Shown one piece after another: positions 25,594 through 37,700 of a DNA stretch of 64,000 nucleotides. The stretch is from Bagarius yarrelli (taxonomy: Eukaryota; Chordata; Actinopteri; Siluriformes; Sisoridae). The translations under genes and the position numbers were made by a program. The notes beneath the pieces are model-generated. The model had not been told where the DNA came from, searched no databases, and saw nothing but the letters and a program-made list of their open reading frames with translations. The stretch spans positions 6,079,510 to 6,143,509 of the forward strand of contig VCAZ01000003.1 of the NCBI GenBank assembly GCA_005784505.1. The letters are read 5' to 3'. Every line of letters starts with the position of its first letter. Within the stretch, counting starts at the first letter, position 1.

Positions 25594-25839
25594 TTACTCC
25601 TGCATCTCAGCGGACAGCGTCTCTACATCAGGTCTGTAAGACATCACCTTTTTCACACAGGATTGTAAACTGTCTTTTGTGAGGCATGAGCGACGTTTGA
25701 CGACCTTCTCACATACAGTATGTGGATTTAAAGATCGACAGGACTCTGAATGCATATTTTTCATGTCCATATAAGTGTCAGGGATGCTATTCATTGTTTC
25801 TCGTGCCAGCAGTGTCGCTTTTCCGGGGGTGTGGCACAT
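25594..25839 (-). CDS. Unassigned 81-codon ORF with regularly spaced cysteines
   Basis: This is an intronless ORF between selenbp1 and pogz. The central part has four cysteines each separated by eight residues (SESCRSLNPHTVC, then CEKVVKRRSC, then CLTKDSLQSC), in a Lys/Arg-rich setting, ending in SAEMQE. I do not recognise a family. There is no signal peptide or membrane segment. It could be a real small protein, the last exon of an unseen gene, or chance; an in-frame stop lies just before the ATG. The regular spacing and lack of low complexity make it worth listing. Confidence 0.25.
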   Translation of the reverse strand: MCHTPGKATLLARETMNSIPDTYMDMKNMHSESCRSLNPHTVCEKVVKRRSCLTKDSLQSCVKKVMSYRPDVETLSAEMQE

Positions 25840-26979
25840 ATTTTAAGAGACAAATAAGTAAACACAGTTTATTTTAATGTTACAAGATTACCATAGTTTT
25901 CTAATTCAGATTAAAGGAACTATAATAAAAGAATTATAAATTAAATACTCATTATTTTTTTAAAAGCTACAGGAAACTGCAGCTAGAGGATGAAAAAGCC
26001 ACATGCAGCCCTGGAGCCATGAGCTACCGACCCCTGACCTGAAGGAAACCTGGATGGAACCTGGAACCTTTGGGAAAGAAGGCAAAACTTTATCTTTAAA
26101 GTTTCACTTAAGATCAGAATTAATCCACAGATCTATGGCTCACTAGTATAGACCCTAGGATGCTGATCACAACATTGAGGAACCAGGCACCCAGCACCCA
26201 ATTTTTAAGTGAAGATGCCCTTTCTGCTTCAGAGGTGCTGTATTATGGCTGTGTTCTCTGACCCCAGTTTCCAAACAAGCTGGAATATCTAGAGAATTAT
26301 TTTTCTTTTTGCCCTTTTTATATGTGAGGCAGTAATACTATCTGATGCATCACCATGCCCGCATATACATCTGTCATGTGTAGGTTTTTAGGGAAATATG
26401 TTGTGAAGTGTATGATAAATTGGCAACATAATTCAAATTAATTAACAAGAATAAAATGTAATATCATTATTATAATTTTATAGGCTATTCTTTCCCAATA
26501 TATATTTGGAATTACATGTCCAGAAAGGATATCAATTTAATTACAGGTACACACACACACAAACATACAAATTTGAAACCTGCATTTTTAACTGGATTTT
26601 ATGCTCTTTTTTAATAAATAAAAGCAAATTAAAATAAATTGACTTATATAATTGTTTAGGGTGAAGTAGTTCGGAGCAGCAAATAACATTCTTACCAAGA
26701 TACATTCAGCTCTTATCATAACTTAATTAGCATTGTAACATAAGAATAATGACATCCATGTTTACTTGGTGGATACAAGAAAAATGTTTATGTACAATAA
26801 TAAACAGAATAAAAACGGGTACAATCTGAAAGAAAGTACAAAAGTCAACAACTGTAGTCTTTTTTTATAAAATTAGGTTTGAGGTTAAAAAAAACTATTT
26901 ACCTCAGAATAATTACTTATAAGTTATTAGACATCAAATATATACTGCATTTTTATTATTTTTTAATTTGTGTAACAAA
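25840..26979. other. Spacer downstream of pogz, mostly unremarkable
   Basis: AT-rich sequence following the pogz stop codon (in gene sense), probably including its 3' UTR. A SINE tail lies at 26190-26300; otherwise nothing seen. Confidence 0.5.
26190..26300 (+). mobile_element. SINE tail fragment
   Basis: Degraded copy of the SINE 3' part: gctgtattatggctgtgttc, ctctgaccccagtttccaaac, aagctggaatatct. Confidence 0.6.
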
Positions 26980-28765
26980 TTAAGAATGAGATCCAACATC
27001 TGTCTGTGATGAATCAATGTCCTGACAGGGTTCTGAAAGCTCCTCTTTCTCATTGCCATGAATTACAGCTTGTGATTGTGAGTTTGCTGAAAGAGCTGGA
27101 GAACTACTCCCTGAACTTTTACTTGACACTAATCCTTCATTTATTGTTTCCTGTGCTTGTTGCTCAGTCTGGGTTTTCTCCCCTTCTGTTCTACTGTTAT
27201 TTTCATTTTCGTTAAGATTTTCTTGCTCTGTCTGTGCAGCACTGCTATTATTTTCATTATTTTTATTATCTTTTCCCCCCAAGGTTCCTGTTAAATGTTT
27301 AGTTATTGACTCTTCCTTTAAATGTGACTCAGAATCGATCGCTGCGGGACCAAGCATGGCTTCCGTCAATGCATTTAAAAGTTTCAACGGAGCGTCAGAG
27401 TCTCTCTTACATGCTTCATGTTCTGTGATCAATCTGGAGTAGCAGAATGAGTGTTGAATTATCTGAGACCTAACAGAACAACAAGCCAAGGCCTCCTCCA
27501 GCCAGGACACAAGAAGACGAGTCAGGTCTATAGGCTTGATCTCACCTGTTTTGTTTTGGGTTGCAAAATGAGACCAGCGACACAGCAAGAACTTTTTTAG
27601 CACAGGGAGTACACACATTTCCAAAGGCTGTCTTCGGCTGCTGCACCCAGATGGAATAACCAAAGGTAAGGTCTGGGTTCTACTTAAGACAGATAAGAAA
27701 TCTTCTGTCATGTGACTATGATGGCTATCAATAACTAGCATGACTTTATTACCATTTTGAGAGTTCAAATACTGCTGCCATACATTAGCAGTCCACATCT
27801 CTAGTTCTTCTTTTTCTGAAAAACCTTCAACTCTTGCTTCAAGCTTAAGCAGGTCTGACATCCTTTGGCTGATACTATCTAAAGGTGTGCCTTTGATAAA
27901 CATCATTGTCGGCAACACTGTACCATTTGCCAGCACTGACAGGTAAATATTCATCCATGGTTTTCCAGTACCTTCTAATCGAAATGCTGAGTCTCTGGAA
28001 GTCCCTGTACTATAGACAAGTCGGTCAAAGTCAACAAAAATTGAAAGTTCATCCATAGCACCAAGAGCAGAAAGCGGAACATTGTGTGTTTTAATTTGTC
28101 TGTGCACAAACTCTGTGAAATCTTTGCAATTTTCCTTCATTTTTCGTGGAAGCTGATGAACAGGAATTCCAATTTTGTGCGAACCCAGCTGGTGCTGCAG
28201 CATAAAGGTCACTGCCCAGTCATAGGAGATACGGAAAGACCTGCTTTGATTAGTCTGACTGCGGATCTCAGAAGCTTTTTGAAAAAAACTCTCCTCTCCG
28301 ATAGGATGTTGCTGCTCCCGCTGGACTAGTACCCACTCCACCAAGTGCTCCACAGCCTCTCCACTGTTACTGCCTAGACCCTCGCAGTCTAGTCTTTTCT
28401 CTTTGTCTTGAAGCCAAGTTCTTATCAGCTTAGGTTCTGTGTCCATATCCTTAGCTGCTTTCTGAATTCCAGAGCACAATGCAAACAGTAAAATTCGAAG
28501 CTGACGCACAGACAGCACGTCCTCAGTTTCTTTGAAAGGACTTGGAGAATTCCCTGTTGCTGCAGACTCGTTGCCTTTGTGCAAATTTCTGATCTCGAGG
28601 GGCTCTTGCCAACTTCCATCATCTGCCTCCAATTCAGAATCTGATGACCCCAAAGGAGCTAATTCCTGATCAACGTCTTCTTTCACCACAGAGGAATCCT
28701 CCATTGCCAAGCTATGGGAAACGTTTTTAGGAGTACTGCTGTCCTGAATAGACTCAGCATGTTGC
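26980..28765 (-). other. pogz: Terminal pogz exon: CENP-B-like HTH plus pogo DDE transposase-derived domain
   Basis: Follows a tttttgtag acceptor. It encodes an acidic linker, SVRQLRILLFALCSGIQKAA (CENP-B/Tc5-like HTH start, about residues 1339-1358), LVEWVLVQREQQHPIGEE, and a DDE domain. Catalytic-position residues: Asp in LGAMDELSIF (about 1492), Asp in MLVIDSHHSHM (about 1600), and Glu in SRRQPLEMCV (about 1636), where mammalian POGZ has Asp (QPLD). The last 130 residues are low complexity, rich in Asn, Glu, Gln and Ser, ending DVGSHS before TAA. Identity with POGZ is clear in VIPSGCSSRRQPLE and FRISYDWAVTFMLQHQL. Confidence 0.93.
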
Positions 28766-31700
28766 CTACAAAAAAAAAAAATACAAGTATTACTGCACTG
28801 GACTAAAGTAAATAGTATGTTAATGTTTTACCTTTGAAATAATATCTCTTTAGCTGTGCTTTTGTAAAGGTGCTATGTGTGTACATACAGATAAAGTACC
28901 AATGGTTTAAATGAGTAAGATTGTTCCCAGTAACCCCGGCTGTAGCTGGGCTCTAATAAAACTTTGTACATTGGTGCTCAAGTCATTCTAATGTTAACCC
29001 ACTTGTAAAAAAAAAATCATGACTCACCTATCTATTAATGTTTTTTTATTTGGCATTTTATTTTGGTGGTGCAGTAAGGCACCTCACCTTTTCTGGTTCC
29101 CACAACATCCTCTGGCAATCACAGTACACCAGAAATGGTTGTGGAAACTAATTCTGCCTTAGTCATCTAAAACACTGGAGCAAGATACTTACTTCCTGAA
29201 TAGTCTGAGAACCTTGACATTTGCATAAACATTCACAGATATGGTCAAACTGTGCTATGTTTAAGATTGAACTGCCAGTGCGAATGCTGCGGATGGCAAG
29301 TCTACATAATAAACTGAAGATTGATTTGTAATAAATAAATATTTTTAGTGCCTGCAGCGTGCTTTGCTAGTTTTGCACAGCCAACAAGAAAGGAAAGTCT
29401 ATTAAAATCCAATATTTATTTAAACAGACAAAATACATACCTCTTAGTGTCCACACACCCAATTTTAGAATTACCTGTAGAAAAAAATAAAAATAACTTA
29501 AATATTTTACCAGTAATTGTAATCTAATCTAATTCTCATATCTAATTCATTTAAGTGTTCTTAACCATTCATTACTCTATAATACACACATCCATAATAC
29601 ACTCTCATAATGCTGATGTTTCAGGTCACAACCCTTACATCAATATTTTGTCTTTTTTTAAAAAACCCCCAAAAAACAAGTAAACAGTGCCTGACCCCAT
29701 CAGAACTCTTAGAAGCCTATGTCCTACCCTCATGTCTTCTCTGATGCAACTTGTCACTATTCATTTCCATCTGAAGAGCTTGTCTTTCAGCACACTTGGC
29801 CAGCTGGTACCCCAAGCGTTTTCGGTAGTTAGCCTGAGAGAAGTGGCCTCCCTGAAGCCATCCAGGTGGGCTGCCTTTCCGAGTCTCTCGTAGTACAATA
29901 AAGGAGTTAATAATGCTTAAGTTGACAAGAAACCAGAAAAGACGACGCCAGTTTGTGTCTAGGACCAATCCACCTAGCTGGTTGCAGGCTAAAAGCTGAC
30001 TGCAGATGTCCACACCACGCATGTTATCTTGTAAGAGTTTAAAAGCTAGTGGTCTTGAAATTGTAGCGAGTTCCCCTGCCTTAGTGGTAGACCTTCGCCA
30101 TACTTTGTCAGGCTGGCCGGCAACAGCATTTGTAGAAATGCAGACCATTTCTTTTGCATCCTTCCATCTGGTAACCAGCACAGGAGGGTGCTCATATTGA
30201 ACATAATCCCCAGTGTTCTTTAATGCAGGTGGATCCCAAAAGTTTCTTGGAAGGACTGGGCTGTATATGGAGCTCGAGCTAGAACAGTATATGTACTTTT
30301 TGTGCAACTCCTTCATTAAGGGAACACTTGCTAGCAGGCTTGACATGAATATTTGATGATGTTTACCTTCAAGACCTTTTACTAGATATGGCACAACTAA
30401 ACCTCCCAAGTCTTTGTTCTTTTTTTGTTTTGTGAGGATTAACAATTTATGACAGTAGCCTGACTTTGAATCACATAAGAGCCAGATTTGAGGCTGGGAG
30501 TTTTTACATTTCTCCCCATCAGCCACATGTTCATGGGATCTCAGTAAAGTCCGATCAATAGTCAAACATTTGTTTGGCTTGTAAGCTTTATGCATGCTCG
30601 TCTTCAGGGTTTTTAACATGGGCTGGAAGAAACAAAGCTTGTCCATAGTGTCGTGTTCTTCCTTTTCAAGCATGCTGTTCATTCGAATATGCAGACTGAT
30701 CTGTTTAAAGCGTGCGGCAGACATGGTCCTGTAAAATGTAGAACAGCTATGATAATGCTCCCAGGACCAATACATCTCTGGTTCTGGAAGAACTTGCAGT
30801 CCCATCAGAATTGACAGGCCTATAAAGCCTTTAACCTCTTCACTGGTAAGAGACTGCCATGTGGGATCTCCTTTGCCTGCATAGCGCTGATACTCAGCAT
30901 AAGCATTGGTCTCTTTAGCTATCTCCTCTATAAGGTTATCAGGAAATAGCAGCTGAAAGTATTCAAGCACATCACTGCTTTTAGCCATTGAATGCTGTGG
31001 CCCACTGCTGTCTGTAAACTCTGGCACAGATCCTCCATCACTTGGAACGCTCCAACTCTCCATGGACAACCAGTCAGGTTTTGCCTCGATATCATTAGCT
31101 CCTTCCACTTCCTCCTCCTCCTCCTCCACCTGGCAGAACTCAATATCAGTCTCCAGACACTCTGTAGGGGAGGGGAGGGATCATAGGAACACAAAATTAG
31201 TCGTCTTTTTCGGATGCACTACTATTCCACTTTATATATTCCAATTTTTTTAATGCTAAAGTGGTTCCATGTACCACTCTTTTTTTCAAAACGAGCTCAA
31301 AAGCAGTTGATAGTTCTTCCTTGTACAGTCATTTTTAAGAAGTATTAATTTTGGTTAGTATCTTGGAAAGAATCGATGCTGTTTTTCTTTTGATGGTTTA
31401 AGGCACGAAACTGTGTAAGCTTTTATTTTTAGTATATGGTTATATTACTGTATTACGACATTTCCACTAGCATGCAGAAAGAAAGAAAAATAAGTCAATA
31501 TAATTGTATAATTGTATAACATGAAAACTAACAAATTTATTTTTATCAGAGAGCACAGAATAGGTCTGAATGACAACATATTTGAGCCAATTCATCAATT
31601 AGGACATTGAGATCGTTTGCACTTGAAAGCATGGTAAACTACAATGGGTGCTCAGTTTGCATATGTCCCATTTAAAACTTATGAGGTCAGTAAGAGATGG

Positions 31701-34700
31701 AACAGTGTGGATAAAGCAGTGGAAAATGTGAAAGGATTACTACAATTTAGCAACACAGTACTTCAAGTTGATGAAAGCATGCAGATGAACTAAATAAGAG
31801 TTAGGAAAGCATGTGCATAATTTTGAAATTAGTTACATTGATTAGTGAACCATACAGAAACGCATACATTTAACAGGGACTGGATGTAAACACTGTGAAC
31901 GTTAGCAATAAAATTATACTTACTTTTTAGATTGAAAACACAGTGAGAGTGGTCTGGAAACTGGGCCAAGTGTTTAGCCATCAAGTCTCCCTGAGTAGTC
32001 TTGTAGTTACACCAAACACACGTTAGCTTTAACCAACTGCAAAATAAGGCAACATTTAGGAAAAATAAACCCACCCTTGATTCGGTTTTGGTTATTTTAA
32101 CATTTCAAATTACTGACCAACGAATTTTAAGAATCACCTTAAAGATTCCAGTTTAGAACGGGTTTTTTGAGATCTGCTTGAAACATGATAGCTGGAATAA
32201 ATTTGAAACAAAATTGTGATTACCAGAGAAACAACATGAACAACATGGTGATTAACTAAACAGAATTATGTACATTACAGGGCACGTCTACAAAACTATT
32301 TAATACATAAATAACAGACAAGAAAGACAGAAAGACAGACTCACTTGATCATGTGGTTGGCATATGCACGGGAGCAACAGGTGCTGTATGTGCACAATGA
32401 ACAGTGGACATATGTTGGATAATGATTGGCAAAATCTGGGATATCAAAGGTGCACTCCACACACCTTTGCCTCCCTAACAGTGCTCTAAGGAAAGACATT
32501 AAAAACGACCAATACATAAAACTTTTTTTTTCCCACCTGTAATAGTCTCCTGTACTGTTGGTATAATTTATGTGGGATAGTACACGAGTGTCCATGTGTG
32601 ATTTCTGAATTAGTAGACATGCGTTTTCAATTGTGTAGAAAACATTTACAGCATTTGGCAGATGCCCTTTTCCAGAGCGACTTACATTTATCTCATTTAT
32701 ACAACTGAGAACCCCTTAATTGGGGGTTAAGGGCCTTGCTCAAGGGCCCACAGTGGTGGCTTAGTGGTGCTGGAAATCGGACCCTTAACCACCAAGCCAC
32801 CACTTCCCCTTTGTAAAAAAAACATAGGAACTGTAAAAATAAATAAATAAAATAATTAAATTAATAGATTAAATTTATTCCGTCATAAAAGTCTGAGTTG
32901 TCTGATTGTCTGATTTAAAACAAACAAAGGTTAAGTCAATTTTTACTTCTCTGCCCTAAATATTATTTAGTCGTTTTAATAAATCAAATACAAGCAAAAA
33001 ATGGTGGCTATTTGGTTTAACACTAGGTAGGTAGGTTTGCAAGTGTATTTTACTTTTACTTTAAATTAGATTTATATTCTGTTTGTAAACAAGTTATATC
33101 TGTGCCAATGTGACAAAATGTTTGTTTTATTATTTGTATTATTTCCATCATATTACATAATTTAATGGCAACCACCTTCGGAAGAGAAACTTGGTCTCAC
33201 ATGTTAGGATTTTTGGATTAAGATTGTGCCTGTGAATCCCTAAGCAATAAATACTACAGCTTCTTCTATCGAAAACAGTTCCGCTAAGAGTGGGTAATCA
33301 CATAGAGAAACATGACAACTAACCTGTAATCCTGAAACCTGGTCAGAAAGTCATACATTTTGGTGATTTGCTTTTTAGCAGGTCCACTGCTTTGTGCCAT
33401 GAGTGGCTTCTGCTCAGTGGCAGTTTGACCAGGCTGTTCAGTGCTTATCTGAATTTCAGTGTCTTTACTTGTTTTAAGACCCAGGAGACTTGTAGTTTTT
33501 CTGTGCCCTGCATATGCTCTGATGGTCACCTGGACAGACAGTCATTAAAAAAAAAGATAGAAAAGAATTGTTCAGCCATGACAGATTTAATCCATCACAA
33601 GGGACGCCAACATGACATCATCATAGTTGCAAATATGCCAAGTTGGACAAATCTAACTTGAAAAAAAATGCATCTAAAATTGGGATAAACTTGGCTATTG
33701 AACACATACTTTAGTTCCAGCCTGAAGCCCCTCCAACGAAGCTGGCCTGCGGAAGGTCTTGTGGTGATTGACTTTATGGTCAACCTTCTCTTTTGTGAAA
33801 AGAAACTGAAGTCTGCATTTGTTACAGTGATAAACTGATGATTTCTGCAAGCAAAAAAAACCCCTACATAAATGCTTACGTTTGTTTGGAAATATAAATT
33901 ATAATACTAATCTAAATTGGTTATAACATATGTATATCCATATTTACCTGATGGCGGGCAAAGTGTTGCTGGTATGTACCAGAATTTTTGAAGACCTTCA
34001 GACAGTAAATGCAGAGCATGTAGCGAGTGTCCTCATGCCATGTGCAGAAGTGACTGTGAACGTCAGAGTAGAATGAAGATCTATACTGGCACAACTAAAA
34101 AAAACAGATGGATACAGAACCTGTTTAAATGGACCAAAAAATATACCAAAGTGAAATGACAGGAGGAACCAAAGAAAATTGCTTCATAAAATGTAGTTTA
34201 CCTGACAAACATATGGCATTTCTCCAGGTTTGTGGGTATTCTTCATGTGCTGCAGGAAAACAGGCTCACTCTCAAAGGACCACTCACAAATTTTACACCT
34301 GGCTGTATAAACCGAGGACCAATTAAAAATTAACAACAAAATTAAAAATAGCACAGCTAAATCAATCTGATAAGGAGTACTGTTTTTTTTTTTGTTGGCC
34401 AGTATTTCAGTGACTTTAAAAATACATCAACATACACCAAGATCTCTTTGGTAAGATTTATCCATGATCTTTCTTATTAGAAATTTAAATCTGCACCATG
34501 ATTTTTTGTAAATCTGTTATCAACAGATCTGGTACCAACAATAAAACTGCAGCTGAATTAAAACACTGACAAACTTTGAAAGAATTTAATTCAAAACTCC
34601 AGATACAGTCTTTGAAATGATATCCCGTCACAATCTGCATCTGGAGTTTTTAATTAAAATCTACAAGTCTGTTTTTAAGTTAATACTTTAAACTACAAAA

Positions 34701-37700
34701 ACTTTCTAAAATTAACTAAAATCATAATTTTTTAGTTCTACAGGAGGAGCTGAAATTGTCTGTAAAAGACTTGATATTTAACAAGTGACCGGCAAACGCT
34801 TATGTAATAATCAAGATAACCAAGTCCTGATGCCAATTCCTCTAGTTTAATAATACTATTTTTTCAAAACAAACAACATACTATATTCCAATTGAAATAT
34901 AATATAAAACAGATTATAAAATATTAAAAACTCAATTCCAGACATGTCTGACCACTTACTAGTTGATTCTAAACTGCAATGGACACTATCCACATGACAC
35001 TGAAGGCGAAATGGAGTCGGAAACTTCCGATAACAGTGCGGGCAGGATGGGTGTTCTCCACTCTGCTGTTCTACAGCTAAATGTAACTTCATGTGGTTCA
35101 TGAGCCTGCAAAGAAACAATTAAAAGAAATTTATGGCAGTTTCTTTTTCTAGAATTACATACATTTGTGTTATGTATTAAAATCAAGCAGTTGAAGGTTA
35201 GGTGTCTTGCTTAAGTGGCAACTCGATGGTTCTGGGATCTAAACTCAGAACCTTTCGACCAGTAAAACCAAGGTCTAAATCACTTGGCTAAGATTTTAAA
35301 TCGAAGGGTTACTAGAAGGGTTTCTCTCCTGGCCTAAAGTTGTTCACTGCTTATGTTAACATAAAAATATATTCCAAACCTGATATTGTTCTTTTGCTTC
35401 TTTCCACAGGTGAAACATCTGAACGATGAGGCCTCCTTTGCGTTTTCTGTGGGCACATATTCCCGATTTCCCTCGTAGGTTCCATAATAGAATTCATCCA
35501 CTAACATGACAATCCTAGACTGATGTTCTCCTGGATTTAAGTTGCCTTCAGTCTTTATTTTAATTAGGGGGATGCTTTGCTTTTGTTGTAAATCCACTGG
35601 CTCTTCACTCTTTACACTTGTATGAGTCCTGTCCGGACAGCAGAGCTGTGAAAAGGAAAAGACAAATAATTATCGACAACGAACTCTCTTTGCCATTGCA
35701 CACTGTGTTTGTGTTGGATGGTCATGTATTTAGGAACTTACACTCATATGTCTCTGAAGTGTTGCCATCATTTTGAACTGGGCTTGACATTTTGGACAAG
35801 TGTAGGATATCGGTGACAAAGAAGCACCTAAAATATGTTTAAAATATTGCTAAATTGGTTAAATACATTGCTACAACACAATTTCAAGACAAATACCACC
35901 TCAAGTGAGCCTAAAAACTTTTCACGATTTTCCCCCACAAATTCTTACTCTGAGGTGATACTTCAAAATGTGCATTAACCCAGGGTGATGGAAACATAAC
36001 ATGTGATAGGTAATGTATTTTTCTACCTTAGAACAATAAAAATAAATTTTAAATTATATATTTAAAAAAAGCTAATATAGAATATCTTGACTTTACTAAA
36101 GTATGTGTTTTGATAAATTATAGGTTATGTATAACTAAGAAGTTCCACTTCCATGTTGTAGTCAATTTGACTTGATGTGACTACCTGAACTCTGGAAATC
36201 TCAGTCAAGGCTATGCCTAATTTCCAAGAACACATTTCAAATTAAAAGAAGGGCTTTTCTTTTCCTGGTTAAAAGCCAGAAATTACAAGTTACAACATGC
36301 AGCGTTTTTGACTTTTGGCTGATAATCATTTTAAAGGCTGCAATTATAGTGCACTCTAATAAAATTAACTGATATTCACTTCATACATGTCTAATGGTAG
36401 GGTAACTGTGCATATATTTATTGATGTTAGTTGATATTAAATAAAGGACATTATACAACTTGAAAATTCTTGCAAAATGCAAGTTGAAAATGAGCAGCAG
36501 ATTGTAAGCGGAAGGGGCAGGGCCTAAAATTAATTAAGTTTAAAACACATATGCAATTAAAAGTCATTACAGATTCACACTTAGCAGTTTCAGATCAACA
36601 AATTTGCAAACATATTAACAAACAGGAAAAAGTAATACCGCACTTGAAATACAAACATTCGGAAATAGTTTATCTCAAACATGTTCAACTGTGCAAACAC
36701 AAAATGTAAAAAGTAATCCAATGCATACCTTGCACAATGTTATTCTGAGCTACAGAAAAAGCTGTCTGGAAAGCAGCAGCGCCAGAGACATTAGCCTTTT
36801 GGCTGCTCATGACGACAATGGTTTGAGGCTGATTCCCAGGAGGCATATTCACAGAGTTCACAATGTTCATCAGGTTCTGCATGTCTAAGTTGCTGCTTCC
36901 TGGTTTAACAGTCACTAAAAGGAACGTGTGTTAAAAATAATTTATTAAACATTATTTGTCAGTATTTTACAGTATTAACCTTAACAATGTGTCTATGTAT
37001 AACAAGTAGATTCAATGCATAACGTAATGCATAACTTAACTTAATGATGTGAATATTTGCCATCTTTTTTGCAACTATTTGACCGTAATTTAGATTCCCT
37101 TAAATCAATCCATGTTAAAGAAAGCAAGATCGATCAAGAAAGCAGATGCATTTAATTTAGGTCACTGAAATAGAATCAACTACTATATAAAGCCACAATA
37201 ACAATTTTAAGATTACTAAAACTCAAGGTCATGCACATTTTATGTTTCAAAATATACACAAGGGTAAAGTTTGCTCACCAATTTTAGTGTTGATAGGCAG
37301 TGGTTTTGGCTGAGTAGAAGGCTGGGAGACAGGCAATGCTCTGGGCTGATTAGCTGGAACAGCATTTTGGATCGTGAGAGTAGCAGGAATTTGCATGGTT
37401 GTGAAAGAGCCTGGTGTATGTCCACGGTTTACTACTGGTGCTGCCGGCCTCATTTGAGCTTGTGGCGTAATTATTTGAGTTGCTCCCATTGCAGGTTTAA
37501 AAACTCCAGGCGTACCAGTTGCTGTAAAATGTTAAGAAAAACAATAATCATATATAAAATAATCATTAAAAATACATTACATACAGACATCCAGAGCGAC
37601 CTACATTTAGCTCCTTAAAGAATGTAACTGAAAAGTTAAGGGCCTTTTTCAAGGGCTGTGCTGGGAATTAAACCCTTGATCTTTCAATTAGCAGTCTAAC

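Larger units (their letters stand above)
31924..35827 (-). other. pogz: Zinc-finger array exons of pogz
   Basis: Ten exons encode C2H2-type and related fingers. Examples: YTCPKCQAQF...LQRHM (about residues 309-327), FRCFTCGKKQKNNIR-LMNHMKLH, CPHCYRKFPTPFRLQCHVDSVH, CKICEWSFESEPVFLQHM, CIYCLKVFKN...QQHFARH, YHCNKCRLQFLF, then RCVECTFDIPDF with YVHCSLCTYSTCCSRAYANHM, and finally LTCVWCNYKTTQGDLMAKHL. The CxxC...CSRAYANHM block corresponds to the HP1-binding zinc-finger region of mammalian POGZ. This array is strongly conserved and anchors the gene identification. Confidence 0.93.

Noticed and set aside
29728..31161. piggyBac exon as a free-standing transposon copy sitting in a pogz intron
   Set aside because: Same strand as pogz, open frame reaching exact acceptor and donor sites, correct phase on both sides, missing catalytic Asp, and no TTAA-flanked inverted repeats seen. 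A spliced pogz exon explains this better, although transcripts are needed.
37271..37618. 115-codon plus-strand ORF opposite pogz exon 5
   Set aside because: Antisense shadow of a coding exon; no homology or regulatory support.
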